Counted from the first letter of the stretch, positions 20,637 through 31,885 are shown. The stretch: 64,000 nt of DNA from Saccharina japonica (GCA_008828725.1 MEHQ01000233.1:78915-142914); one strand, 5' to 3'. Program-made: numbers and translations. The notes: generated by a model from the sequence alone, not told the origin.

Positions 20637-20937
20637 CCTTATCAGGGCATGCCTTATCAGGGCGTGCCTTATCAGGGCGTTGCCTTATCAGGGCGTTGCC
20701 TTATCAGGGCGTCGCCTTATCAGGGCATGCCTTATCAGGGCATGCCTTATTAGGGTATGCCTTATCAGGGTGTGCCTTATCAGGGTGTGCCTTATCAGGG
20801 CATGTCTTATCAGGGCGTGCCTTATTAGGACATGCCTTATCAGGGCATGCCTTGTCAGGGCGTGCCTTATCAGGGCATGCTTTATCAGGGCGTGCCTTAT
20901 CAGGGCATGCCTTATTAGGGCGTTGCCTTGTCAGGAC
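20637..20937 (+). repeat. 15-bp minisatellite (GCCTTATCAGGGCRT)
   Basis: About twenty copies, alternating CGT and CAT endings, with two 16-bp variants. The last unit runs directly into the GACGCATGC end of a family D element. Confidence 0.95.
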
Positions 20938-21208
20938 GCATGCTACGGTAGAGGTGGCACCCTTTTGTTTCTGAGGGTTGGTCGCTTGAGAAGCTCTACG
21001 GAAATGCCTCAACCCAAAAACTGATTTTGGAGGAAAGTAAAAGTGCTACGTACCGGATGAACACTCTCATGCTCTTAAGTATAAAATGAAACATATTGCA
21101 TCACAATAATTCAATTCCGACCATGTTGGGTCACGGAGCCCCGTCGTTCAGAAAAAAAAACAGGCAAAAAGTGCTATCAATATTAGTACCTTTATCGTAG
21201 CACGCGTC
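20935..21208 (+). mobile_element. Family D TIR element
   Basis: 274 bp from GACGCATGCTACGGTAG to CTTTATCGTAGCACGCGTC, with AACCCAAAAACTGATTTTGG, AAGTGCTACGTACCGGATGA and TATTGCATCACAATAATTCA inside. It has no coding frame, so it is a MITE. Confidence 0.8.
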
Positions 21209-21869
21209 GGTGTCCTTATGCGTACCTCCTAGAAATGAAGGCGTGGGACGGGTGGTGGGCTTTGTTGATTTGTTGAGGCAGAATGCAGATGCTCTCATCT
21301 CAGTAACCCACCCGCAGTGGCGAAAGGGAAACCGTCGAGCTTAGCGTCTTGAAAGAGTAGGGTGGTATCATAGAAACCGAAGAACATGTGTGTCAGAGAG
21401 ATTATGGCAGGCAACGTTTCCCCTTCCTCCCACTGGTATACTTCACATACATGCTGTGATTAGGGTTGGAAGCGAAAGATAATCACAGCGGTATGGCAGC
21501 TTGAGTGGGGGACATAGCAAGCGCCTTCGAGCGGCATAGACACAATTCAGTTATGCTCACGTGTGCCCCCTAGATAGGAAGAACGATAATTCCGTGATCC
21601 GGCGCACTCTGTCCTCCTGCTTATCATGGCGTTCGGCGAGGATAGCGAGGTGCCCGCAAACTTCCAATTCGCCTGCCGTCAAGTCCTCCGCAATTTTAAA
21701 GGTGTGGAGAAATTCGCACATCTGCCGCACATACTTACCCCTGTTCATCTCAGCGGCCAGTAATTAACCCCGCCTGACTTATCCCACGGTAGGTATACCA
21801 TAAAGGGGTAAGTTAGTTTTTGCCTTTTGAGGCAATATTTTTGTCACTGGGACCGGTGGAGCTCCTCAA
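21209..21869. other. No recognisable gene
   Basis: Apparently unique. The motif CGCCTTCGAGCGGCATAGACA (shortened: TTCGAGCGGCATAGAC) near 21524 recurs near 24611 and 24778, indicating another low-copy dispersed repeat. Confidence 0.4.
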
Positions 21870-22106
21870 GACACGTGCTACGATAGAGGTGGCACCATTT
21901 AGCTGTTTTTTTTTCTGAAAGACGGGGGGGGCGTCTTAACCCAAAATCGTCGAAATTTCACTATTGTGTTGCAATGTTTCTCATTTTTATACTTAGGGTA
22001 TGGGTTTTTTCATCGGGTAATCACTTCCATTTTCCTCCTGAAACGGGTTCCTCAAGTGACCATCCCTCAGAAAAAAATTATGGTGCACTTTTTTACCGTA
22101 GCAAAG
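21870..22106 (-). mobile_element. Family D TIR element (minus)
   Basis: Left end GACACGTGCTACGATAG, right end TTACCGTAGCAAAG; the body is the reverse of the family (AACCCAAAATCGTCG, TTCCTCCTGAAACGGGTTCC). Confidence 0.7.
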
Positions 22107-22235
22107 TGAGCAGCTATCGTTCAGTATGATCCTTTAACTGGTATACTTGCTTCAGGACTATAGAATAGCGTATGGAAATGTTCGTCGGGGTTGCGCGAAC
22201 AAACTTCTCCTCAGTCATGTTTCGTGTGAGATATT

Positions 22236-22652
22236 GATGCATGCTACGGTAGCCTGCATGCAGGTGCACCACGATTTTTTTTCTGAGGGTGCCCACTCGA
22301 TTATCTTGATTATAGTATAGGAGCTCGAAACCTCACCCAAAAAACAGATTTTGGAGGAGAATAAACGCGCGACCGCGCTTGGTGCAAGCAATGTCCGCCT
22401 GGTTGGTGAAAACCCAACGTGCCCCGTCCCGGCATTGTAGGGGTGCGACGGTCTAGGACATATTCTGGGAAGAGACAAGTTTGTTGCTTTCAATCACATG
22501 GCGTAAATAAAAAATGAAAAACGTTGCAAAAACAAACACACAATAATGAAAGGCCGACGATTTGGGGTTAAGGGAAGGAGCCGGTACCGTCATTCCGAAA
22601 ACGTTTCAGCCAAAAAAAGGTATACCTTATACCTCTATCGTATAGCACGTGT
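22236..22652 (+). mobile_element. Family D TIR element with family A fragment inserted
   Basis: Ends GATGCATGCTACGGTAGCCT and ATAGCACGTGTC. A minus-oriented family A fragment (22368-22460: GGTTGGTGAAAACCCAACGT, CCCGTCCCGGCATTGTAGGG) interrupts the body after GGAGGAGAATAAACG. Confidence 0.75.
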
Positions 22653-22747
22653 CTATTGAGCTCCTCATGTAAGGATCTCAGAAAATAAGCCGCCAGCCCT
22701 ATAAGGCAGGCATTGCTTCCTTTTATAGTACTGCACTGTACCGAAGC

Positions 22748-22812
22748 ATGTGCCCGACTCTAATTCCAAGTAATATGTCCGCAAAACGGGAGTACAGTCC
22801 TAAAGGGGTTAA
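22748..22812. mobile_element. Family T fragment
   Basis: CTAATTCCAAGTAATATGTC...AGTCCTAAAGGGGTTAA; truncated and diverged. Confidence 0.55.
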
Positions 22813-22819
22813 TAATCGT

Positions 22820-23106
22820 GACGCATGCTATCCTAAGGTAGAGGTGCACCAACCATTGTTTTTCTGAGGCTCCTCACTTGATGAGCTCTGTACTAATAGT
22901 AAGTCAAAAAGTGATTTCAGAGGAACCTAAAAATGTTACCTGGTACCAGATAAACAATTCCATATCACAGCCTAAGTTTGAAATGAAAACGATTACAACA
23001 CAAAACAAAATATTTATGACGGTTTTGGGTTAAGGAACCTTTAATAGGTCATTCAGAAATCGTTTCAGCCAAAAAACGGTACAGTACCTCTATCGTAGCA
23101 CGCGTC
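22820..23106 (+). mobile_element. Family D TIR element, uninterrupted
   Basis: 287 bp, GACGCATGCTATCCTAAGGT to CCTCTATCGTAGCACGCGTC, including AACCTAAAAATGTTACCTGG and TTTATGACGGTTTTGGGTTA. Confidence 0.8.
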
Positions 23107-23410
23107 CCGTGCTGCCGTAGGTAGGTATTGCAATTAGGGGGTTGCACTCGTAAGCCCAAACATTGCCCACTGATGGCGCTCCTCGTTTGAGTATTGCATA
23201 TAACAACACTTACTATATATTTGCACCCTAGGTGTGTCTTGCATATAATGTTTCGCAAGTCCTTTTCATCGTGTATCGGGCTTAGCTTGCAATATTTCTC
23301 ACAGCGTCGGTTGTTGGGTGGGGCATAGAGCCCCTACGCTACTCCTATAGTATAATCAAGTGAGGAGCAGCCTCAGAAAATTTCGGTGCTATGATACACC
23401 CTGCCGAAGT
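23107..23410. other. No recognisable feature
   Basis: About 300 bases between two elements; nothing recurrent or coding seen. Confidence 0.4.
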
Positions 23411-23600
23411 AGGCGTCTTACCCCTTTCAGAACTGCAAAACTTATCCCACACTACTTCCAAGTAATTTTTTGCCAAAAACGTTGGACCAGTTCTTAACCC
23501 CTTAAAACCAAACCGGCCCCCCATTTTTGGGGACAAACTACTTGGAATTAGTGTGGGATAAGTTTTTTTTCAGTTCTGAATGGGTAAAGGGGTTAAAGAG
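23411..23600. mobile_element. Family T MITE, full palindromic copy
   Basis: CCCCTTTCAGAACTGCAAAA, CTTATCCCACACTACTTCCA on the left; CTTGGAATTAGTGTGGGATA, AGTTTTTTTTCAGTTCTGAA on the right, then GGGGTTAA. The arms are inverted repeats of about 80 bases around TTCTTAACCCCTTAA. Confidence 0.85.
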
Positions 23601-23683
23601 ATGCCCCCGAATGTGGCGTCCTAAAAGAACAGGGTAGCGGTCGGACCGTATGCGTGTTGGAGAGACTATGATGCAAAACGGTG

Positions 23684-24389
23684 GACGAGTGCTGCGATAG
23701 AGGTTAGCAGAGGAATTTTTGTGGCTGAAACTTTTCCTGGATGATCAGGCTCCTTAACCCATTCAGAACTGAAAAAATGCCCCACACTAATTCCAAGTAG
23801 TGTGTCCCCAAATTCGTGGGATCAGTTCTTAAGGGGCTAACCCAAAATCGTCAGACTTTCTCATTTTTGGGTTGCCATATTTTCTCGGTATGCCGACGCG
23901 TGCTACGATGGCGGTAGCATGTTTTGGCTGAAACGTTTTCTGGATGATCAGGCCCCTTGGGGCCCATATTAACGAGTATCAAATCATTTCAATTAGGGAA
24001 AAATAAAATTCAATTTCGCTTTTCATTGGTCAACACACGCACCAGCACCCCCCAAGATCCTAATATTTGGTGCTGGTGCGCGTGTTGACCAATCAATGAA
24101 AGCGGATTTGATTTTTTTTTTTTTCCAAATTTAATTTTTTCTTTCTTCGTTAAAACGGGCCCTTAACCCAAATTCGTCGGACTTTCATTCTTGTGTTGCC
24201 AAATTTGCATTGTATGCACTTACTGTATGTAAGCCATGGGATTGTTCATCGTGTACTGCTGTAGCACTTTTACTTTCCTCCAAAATTGTGTTCTGGGTGA
24301 CTTACTTTTAGTATAGAGCTCCTCAAGTGTGGAGTCTCAGAAAATATCCTGTATGCAGGTGCATCTCTACAGTAGCCTGAATCAGCGTC
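23684..24389 (-). mobile_element. Nested family D copies with family T and family P insertions
   Basis: A minus family D copy starts GACGAGTGCTGCGATAG (23684) and is broken by a family T piece (23756-23843). A second start, GACGCGTGCTACGATGG, is at 23894 and is broken by a family P element (23960-24162). The body resumes with CTTAACCCAAATTCGTCGGA and ends at CAGTAGCCTGAATCAGCGTC. Confidence 0.65.
23960..24162. mobile_element. Harbinger-like palindromic MITE (family P), second copy
   Basis: GGGCCCATATTAACGAG ... CGTTAAAACGGGCCC with arms through CGCTTTTCATTGGTCAACAC and GGTGCTGGTGCGCGTGTTGA. It differs from the 17040 copy by small indels near the loop. Confidence 0.8.
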
Positions 24390-25655
24390 TAGTGCTATGG
24401 TACGGGGGTCACTTTTTAAGTCCTACGTATGAATAATTTCCAGCCGATCAGAGCCGCTCGGTTGAGTTACTATTAATACGTGGCTGCCATACTTCTTCGC
24501 AGGACTAAATCTTTCAAGCTTTTTAGTTTTCGCGATATGCCCCGCCGTGGGATTGTTCGTTTCTCTGCAACTGTTTTTCAAGGTCCAATTTTGAGTGAGG
24601 TGTAGAACCATTCGCTTGAGCGGCATAGACGCGGTAGATAGTGAAAATGGGCGGTACCCCCCGCTACCGTAGCCGAGCTTTCCTTCCTATTAACAGTATA
24701 CAAACCTGCCGTGCACCAGTAGGTTTGTAAGCGGGAGATAGTGCAGAGGCAGCTTGGGTAGGAGGGGCGCACGCGCTTCCGAGCGGCATATACAAAATTC
24801 CACACGTCGAGCAGAGGACTGATCCCCACCTCGTGATCTAGATATTCCAGGGCAGCTAGACTCCTGATCGGTGCGACCTAACCCATGTTGCAGGGTGGGA
24901 GCGGTATAATCTGCATGATCTAGGGCATGCATGTTTCCTGGGTTGGATCTGTACTACACAGATCTTGCACAACATATCATAACGGCAGGTTAGGGTCCAA
25001 ACGATCTAGGTCATGATCTGTCCGACGCCGTGCACAATTCAGGTGTCCTGATGCTGTACCTCTCCTAGAAATGAAGGCGTTGGGCAGTGGTGCGCTTGGA
25101 AGCTTGAGCTCGTGCGAGGAGTTTCTCATCCCATGTGGCCAGTAAGAAAAGGGAAAAGGGGTACCCTCGAACGTGGCTTCCTGAAATGGTAGGGTGGTAT
25201 ATAGCGATCGGGTAATATATATGCGTTAGAGAGTGATGATGACGACGATGATGTCCTCTCACATTAGCTCATTTCCTTGAAATCTCGGCCGTGGTCATAA
25301 AAAAATAGGCTAGACAAAAAAAACGTCTCGACGGAAGAACACTAGTACATAATAATAGCCGCAGTGCCACACAACCTGTTGCTTTTGAATCGGGCAGAAA
25401 CTCAACCATAAACTGTTCGTTGCGAGTGGCCTGATCTGAGCCGTTACCTTCAACGCGACGGGTGCCCATACAGAGAGCGGCGGGAGGAAGGGCTTCGCTA
25501 GGGCGAGTAGGCTGCCCTTGTACTGCCAAATCCCAAGGTAGTCACTGAATTCGCCGCCTAAACGTAGGGTGCCCAAAACAGTAGTAGTCGTTCAGTAGCG
25601 CGGCGGGGCGGTTGCTCGTGCCATGCGCTACAGATATTATCCACATAAGGCAGTA
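24390..25655. other. Mostly unassigned; one family J unit
   Basis: A family J unit (GTTTCCTGGGTTGGATCTGT, CATATCATAACGGCAGGTTA) lies at 24925-25010. ATTTCTCATCCCATGTGGCC-type sequence around 25110 has partial echoes near 21230 (AGAAATGAAGGCGT). No supportable gene. Confidence 0.45.
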
Positions 25656-25663
25656 CAAGGTAT

Positions 25664-26159
25664 CACACCCTGTACAGCTATACAATGACTCGTAGTTGTC
25701 TGCCAGACAACTACTGTTTGAAAAAATTGTGCAACTAGTTGTCTGCAGGCAACTGCTGTTTGAAAAATATTGTACAACTAGTTGTCTGTAGACAACTACT
25801 GTTTGTAAAACTTGTGCAACTACAGTTGTTGTCTGCAGATAACTACTGGGTGGAAAACTGCAACTAGTTGTCTGTAGACAACTACTGTTTAAAAAATATG
25901 TGCAACTAGTTGTCTATAGACAACTACTGTTTGTAAAACTTGTGCAACTAGTTGTCTCCAGACAACTACGGGGTGGAAAACCTATGCAAGTAGTTGTCTG
26001 TATACAACTACTGTTTGAAAAAGTTGTGCAACTTGTTGTCTGCAGACAACTACTGTGTGCATAACCTATGCAACTAGTTGTTTAGGGACAACTACTGAAA
26101 AGTTGCGGCCGCGCACAACTATATAGTTGTAGTTGTTAGTTGTAGTTGTACAGGGTGTG
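25664..26159. mobile_element. 496-bp element of tandem palindromes with 8-bp target duplication
   Basis: Terminal inverted repeat CACACCCTGTACA at both ends and a perfect direct repeat CAAGGTAT outside (25656-25663 and 26160-26167). The interior is nine or ten units of about 45 bases, each with a hairpin such as AGTTGTCTGCAGACAACT followed by ACTGTTTGAAAAA-like spacers and GTGCAACT. No coding frame. Terminal repeat plus 8-bp duplication suits hAT-type or foldback elements; the class is inferred. Confidence 0.85.
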
Positions 26160-26167
26160 CAAGGTAT

Positions 26168-27540
26168 GCATCATGGTCGCATCTTCACATGTGTGACCGG
26201 ATTGAAGAGACCATTCGCTGAACGTACACTGCTCACTCGCAGATGACATGTGCCTTGTTGGCGGGCCCATATCACTACGAACGCCCAAACCACTTTGAAT
26301 GTCCTCACAAGTGAGACGACGAGATTCATCGATGGATTACCCTTCAACGAGGGTTGTTGCAACCCTAGCCTCAATCCTAGTCCCCTCCCCGAGGAGAGAC
26401 CCCTTTTGAACGTGCACTCAAAGTTGATCTGGTTTGCTGTCTTGCAATCTACTGGTGGAATAAATACAGACTTGCCACTCACGTTTTGCGCTCGCACCCC
26501 TTCCTCTTGGTGTCCTGGTGGTACAGTACTCGCAGCAGCACTGGCGGGCAAGCTCCTTGTCGAAGTAACGCTGTGCCCTGCTAACCCGTCGAGGGCACTC
26601 ACTTTTTTGCATTCCCTGGCACCGGTTTCTCTTCCTATTACTGCCCACGCCACGCGTTTGCTGCATTGTGCTGCTGCTTTGCGTAGACGTACGCTACCCT
26701 GGGAGAGTTTGCCGAGTACGGTCGCTACTACTGTATACCATGCACCATTGCTGGAACATGTATCATACGTACCATACTTCGCATCACCTCCGTAAACACT
26801 TGACGGAGACTCCCGTCAACCCGTATCACCTCCGTAAACATTTGACGGCGACTCCCGTCAACCCACGCCAGCAATCCCACCACCACACCACGCTAGAGGT
26901 CGAGCCCTTTCCTACTGTAGATCTGCCCACCCATCTTGTTGCTGATCTTCGCATCCACTCCATGTCATAGCCGGCGTGGGCCGGCCCGCCCTCGACCCTG
27001 CTCTCCCCGCCTATCGGGTCTCCGTCTACCGCCAGGAGACCAAGAGGAAGGGGTGTGCTGCGAGGCGAGCTTCGGCCCACTCTATTGAAAAGGACTACTG
27101 AACTGACAGCCTGCCTGCTGGCGCTGGCGCAGCTTCGCCTGCCACCCCTGTTGTCGGCAAACTGGGCAAGATCAGTCGAGTTGTTGCAGCACTTGATACG
27201 GCAGCGCACTTACCAAAAGTACTGCTTGTAGTGTCATGAGCACAGCAGACATATACGTAGTCGTAGCTCGGTGCTGCTCCTGCTGCTGGTGCGAGCTCGG
27301 AAGTCGGGTCAGCAAACTCGGCGAAAGGGGATGATGCGACGTTGCTGCGTTCCGCATCCCTTCATCAGCTCGTTTCTCCAGCTGATGCAGTCGGTCATAG
27401 TCAGCAGGGAGATGCCCGCTTCGGCGGCGGAAGGGGATACAGCAGTCTCTGGCAGCTGCAGCATGCGGCGGTATATAGCGGCTGCAGGTTCGGGCAGGCT
27501 AACAGGTGAAGCTGACAGGCTAAAGCTAACAGTTTAGTTT
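26168..27540. other. Low-repeat region with overlapping frames, no gene called
   Basis: Frames of 181 residues (26250-26795, +) and 160 residues (26171-26653, -) overlap almost completely and neither shows a recognised motif. A 42-bp unit (ATCACCTCCGTAAACA...GACTCCCGTCAACCC) is duplicated at 26783 and 26825. It could be decayed transposon coding sequence. Confidence 0.35.
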
Positions 27541-29702
27541 GGCCGTCGGTTTGACCTCTCAGGAAGGTGTGTGATTGGACAGGAATCTACCGACGGCATA
27601 GATATTTTAATACTATAAAAGTTGAGTATCTACTATTCAATCGGTTGAACTCACAGCTGACGTATTTATAATCATTTTATTTAATACTGTATCCCATATG
27701 TTTGGTGTGCCAACTAGGATTTGGTCTTTACACTGCCAGGGGACAGGGGTTGGGCTTTTCCCCGTGCATGTGAGCAAGAAAACAAAGTGAGTGCGGGAAT
27801 AGCCAGCAAGGGTGCTAGTGCGCGTGGGGCACAGCAGGGCGATCGACGAAGGGCATATTTGCATGACCCGAAAGGGAAGAGGTCTGTCCGTCCTCCGATC
27901 GGAAGGATAGGACGGCGCGCTGCATTAGTGAGAGCAGGTGAGAGGATAAAGGTTCAGATGAGAGCGCAACTTTTGATTTCCGCGCGCCGTTGGTAGTTTC
28001 CTTGACAATCCACGCTCTCTCGCCTCTTGCTGCCGACGCCGCGGGTCGGGTGTTGGATGCATTCGCTTTTTGTCCTCCAGTACAAGTCGGCAATAGCTGA
28101 TCGTGCAACTGCTGTGCGCGGGAAGGGTGTAAATCAGCGATGCCGTGCTTTGAGCCACAGAGAACCGATTCCCAAAACCCCAACCCGCGATCCTCGATCT
28201 CATAATTTGAAGCGCGATTTGTTGGCCAAAAATGAAAGATTGGCGAGCATTCTATATAGAAGGGGGGCGTTCGAATCGTTTGCGCGCCGGATATGAGGAT
28301 ATAGTAAAGCGCTCGTTTGCATCGCGCTTGCGTCCAGCCCATCCATGCCGTCTGAACGTTTGGGAATGCACACGGGCGCCTTTTTTCTCCGGCAAAAGCT
28401 CCACTCATAATAACAAGCGTTTAAGAATGTCGAAGACTAGACTAAAAAAGCATACCAGGTACCAGGTATGATACTGCGATGACCGCAACTACAATAACTG
28501 ATGCTGGTTTTGATTTTGAGTTTGATTTTTGAAAACGCTTGTTTTCTCCACCGAGAATGCGCAAGTGCGGTTGAACGTATCATATGTATGGTGTCAAGAG
28601 CAGGCCGCGGGAGGGGGGGGGGTGCACCGTACCGTAGCGAGGGATTTAGTGTGCAACTTGGGGGATGGAGCTACGTAGTACGGTACCAGGCATGCAACGT
28701 TTTTTTGCCACAACACCAAAAGGCGTGATGCGGTATGATACTGCTTGTAAACATTACCAGAGACAGTCGATATGCAGTAAGCCGCGTACTGCAGCAAACA
28801 CCAACAAGACGTATGTTACCGTGGCACTGCTGTATGTTGTGACGCGCAAGACCCCCTGAGGCGAAATTCCTAGCCGAGTTTCTCCAAATCCAGGGGAGGC
28901 ACAACAAACGATATGTTATTACAGCAGTATTGATTAGTGTCTTTCGAAATATCTCGACGAGATCTTTCCATAGACGCACCACTCCTTTCATGATACAGTA
29001 TACAGCAGTGCACCCATTCATTACAGTCGAGTCAATATAACCAGAGCTTCGAAATTTGTCGAAGGGTGTGTGTGTCGTGTGTCATCACGGTCTGACCTCT
29101 TCATCCCCGCTTCAAGATCTCAGCATTCTCAGTCCAATACAATCAGTTCAATCAATTCGCTGTTGATGTTGCTGTTGCCCTATTAGTAGAGTGAACATAC
29201 GAGCCGCTATGAACGTAAGTGGGTCGTTGGATGGATCGGGGGGTGGGGGTTGTACATAATTGTTTTGTTTCGCAAACTTGGGACACGGTATCGAAGTACG
29301 GGTGATGCCGGTCATCCCCCATAGGTACATATCGAACCTAGATGGGCTACGACCCGCCAAAAAAAGGAGGGTCATAGCCCATAGTATCGAACATGTCTAC
29401 GTAGTGTTCTCAGGATGAGCAACGTAACAGCCACCGGAACACGAAGGTTCTTCCTGCAGTAGTATAGGCTCGCCTAAAATATTACGCTTTGCGGACCCTT
29501 CGGGTTCCACTTTTATTTCAGTATACCTTTTTTGGGTAAGTTAGCCTGTGACCACGGGAATCGACCGTGTCAAGTGTTGGATTAGTACGGACAGATGGAG
29601 GTACTGGATAGAGAGACCGGCACGGTTTTTAATGTGAAGACAACAACAACAACAACAACAACAACAACTGCACACACTGCTGTACGTCACTGCCTCGTGC
29701 TG
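27541..29702. other. Unassigned sequence, possible decayed coding at 27815-28408
   Basis: A 197-residue minus frame at 27815-28408 is the longest here but shows no family motif and overlaps plus-strand frames. (CAA)n lies at 29642-29669. GTACCAGGTATGATAC-type motifs occur near 28455. Nothing else supportable. Confidence 0.35.
29642..29669 (+). repeat. (CAA)n microsatellite
   Basis: Nine ACA/CAA units. Confidence 0.85.
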
Positions 29703-29705
29703 TTA

Positions 29706-30514
29706 GGGCCCATCTTAACGAACATCGCTATTTATTGAAATGGGAAAACAATTTTTGTTTTTCGTTTGTTTTGAATACGATTTCCCTGAAAAAACGTGTT
29801 TGGGTCTTATCGAGGAATGGTGTATTGCATAAAAAAATGATAATAACGCACAAGGGTCAACGAACACCCGTGAGCAACCAACGAGGCGACCTACGGCCTG
29901 TGTCCTCCCCGGGGCGCCGCTGCCAGCTGAAAATTATGTCTGCCGGCACCGGCTAGGAGGCTATCACTCTAGGGATGTCTTGGGGGGGCTGGCGCAGCCC
30001 CGAAGCCCAACGCGGGCAGCAGCGACGGGGATACAGCGATCGAACTTCTACGCCAAGTCGCGACCTGGTCGGCGCTCGTGTGGTTTGGGAGGCAAAGAGG
30101 GGTGAAACATTGTGTTTGCGACCGCCTGTATTAATTTCTAGGCGCCGCAAGCGGTCTACCCTATGCTAGGGGCCGTCGGACCTCGCGCTGCGGCTGATCC
30201 GGTGGCCGTGCCTCTCGGGAATGGTGGATCTCGCCTCTGAATCAGTCGACGACATGGCTCAAGTTTGCGTGGCTTCCTTCGGTTTCATGGAACACGCCAC
30301 GTCGAGTTGGATGAACTCCCCAATTCAATAAAACGAAAGAGCAAAAGAAGTCCCAAAATACTTCTTGTGGAATTCCGTTTTATTGAACTACTCAGTTTTG
30401 AAATCGAAATATCTTGCTGGTTATTCACTTTTCGACCAATCAAATGCAAATCAAAACAAACGAAAAACACTCAAACTCAAACAAACGAAAACAAATGTTC
30501 GTTAATACGGGCCC
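29706..30514. mobile_element. Harbinger-like element with TTA duplication and GC-rich interior
   Basis: Termini GGGCCCATCTTAACGAACAT and, inverted, GGGCCCGTATTAACGAACAT; TTA flanks at 29703-29705 and 30515-30517. The ends are AT-rich like family P, but 29865-30270 is GC-rich (GAGGCGACCTACGGCC, TGGCGCAGCCCCGAAGCCCA, GGTGGCCGTGCCTCTCGGGA) and unlike anything else here. No frame over 120 residues, so no transposase. Confidence 0.75.
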
Positions 30515-30517
30515 TTA

Positions 30518-31390
30518 TGCAACGATTTTCTGACTGTTTTTGTTGTATGTGCTACTTGTTGTCCTTGGTGAACAAAAAAGTGCATTCGGTGCCATTCGCT
30601 GAAGAAACGGACAGCTAGTATTATTGTTGCATTGCCGTGTACAAGTAGATAGAAAATATATTTGTATTATTATTTTATCTTTGCCATCCGACAATGTGCA
30701 GCATGAGCCTCAACCTTAGTCACTCATAACATTCCCGAAAGCAGAAAACCACGGAAACAAAGGAAACCTATGCGCAAATATTAAGTATGTTAGTTTCTCC
30801 CTCCGAAAATGTACCGTATTTGTCATGCTCCATTTCGACTCGACTCGAATATCTTCTAATAATACCGGACCGCAGCAGGCAGTAGTAAGAGTAGGAGTAG
30901 TCTCTCTTCTATCACTCTGAACAACGAATATCTGAAAAAAACTACGTACCAGGTAATGATAACATGCGCACGTAGGAGACGGTGGTTTGACCCTTTTCTT
31001 TGCTGGCTGCCCTCTGCACTAACCAGCATATTCACAGGCAAAAATGAGGCTTGACGCGCCCAAACAGACCGGTATCCTTCTACTCTGTACCGAAATATAA
31101 GCACCTTTTTTACATTAATATTAAATCAAAACGGTTCTTACATTTCGGGACAGATTGGTACATATTATTGTCATAATATTTGATGTCTTTTTTGTTATTT
31201 GTGGACGAAACAAAGGGTATTACCGTAATATGTGCTGCACGAATCAAGACTGTTGTTGTTCCGGTTGATCACATGTATCGCCCCCTGTACTCTAACCCAG
31301 TCGCCCGGGCTGCTCCTTGTTTCCAATGTTAATGCTGTCTGGAATCGCTCCCCACAAGGTATAATCTACTTCATTCAGTAGTAGTGAGGT
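30518..31390. other. No recognisable gene
   Basis: AT-rich sequence with ACGTACCAGGTAATGATAA near 30945. It directly precedes the possible exon at 31398. Confidence 0.4.
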
Positions 31391-31397
31391 GAGGCGG

Positions 31398-31571
31398 ATG
31401 GACCGTACCGGAGAGCGCCGCCCGGAAGCTCCACAACGTTCGGGAGGAGTACCTTTCCACCGGTCGGACCCGGGACTGGCGATGCTTTCGACGAAAGAGC
31501 AAGAGGTGCAACGACGCATCAGGGTACGGTCGAGGCTTGCGACCCAGAAGCTTGCGGCTGAACTTGCTCAG
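31398..31571 (+). CDS. Possible first coding exon (58 codons), gene uncertain
   Basis: ATG-initiated frame MDRTGERRPEAPQRSGG...MLSTKEQEVQRRIRVRSRL...KLAAELAQ ending exactly at a strong donor CAG|GTGAGG, phase 0. Composition is Arg/Gln/Ala-rich and helix-forming, and codon use is GC-rich unlike the flanking AT-rich DNA. The next phase-0 acceptor leading into a similar basic helix (EEARRADIVRRKEAAKELAT) is at 52397, about 20.8 kb away. The link is an inference; it may instead be a separate gene or a fragment. Confidence 0.4.
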
Positions 31572-31635
31572 GTGAGGGTGACTCTTGATTTTGTATTTCG
31601 AATTACATGATAAATACTACCAGTGCAGAGTAGTA

Positions 31636-31885
31636 GTGTTGGGTATCGGGTATTTGACGATAATCGAGTTCGATACGATGCCGACAAACAAAACAACTAC
31701 GTCATCGATACAATTTCGATATTTTCTATATACATCGAAGCGTTCGTTCATTACTGTATATCTGCATAAAAATCACGGGGGTACTAGGGGATGGAGAACA
31801 CGTTCGATTCGATACAGTACATGGAAAGTTCGATATTTCGACACAATATCATGGAAACTTTCGATACGATATCAACACTAAGAAA
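31636..31885 (+). repeat. ATCGATAC-rich dispersed sequence
   Basis: Irregular TTCGATAC/ATCGATAC/TTTCGATA motifs on both strands. Similar stretches are at 33430-33680, 45290-45630 and 53446-53650. Confidence 0.55.

Noticed and set aside
20351-21024. Long plus-strand frames encoding SGHALSGRAL-type peptide
   Set aside because: They are translations of the 15-bp minisatellite, open in several frames only because the unit length is a multiple of three.
25690-26110. Resemblance to a CRISPR array (regular palindromic repeats with spacers)
   Set aside because: Eukaryotic context, spacers are similar to one another rather than unique, and the unit has transposon-like ends and a target duplication.
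26171-26795. Overlapping plus (181 aa) and minus (160 aa) frames
   Set aside because: They cover the same DNA, show no motif, and Cys/His spacing on the minus strand does not fit a zinc-binding pattern I can name.
27815-28408. 197-residue minus-strand frame
   Set aside because: No family motif, overlaps equally plausible plus-strand frames, and no splice context; left as unassigned.
29975-30169. Possible ribosomal RNA fragment in the GC-rich interior of the Harbinger-like element
   Set aside because: No conserved rRNA stretch could be identified; left as uncharacterised captured DNA.
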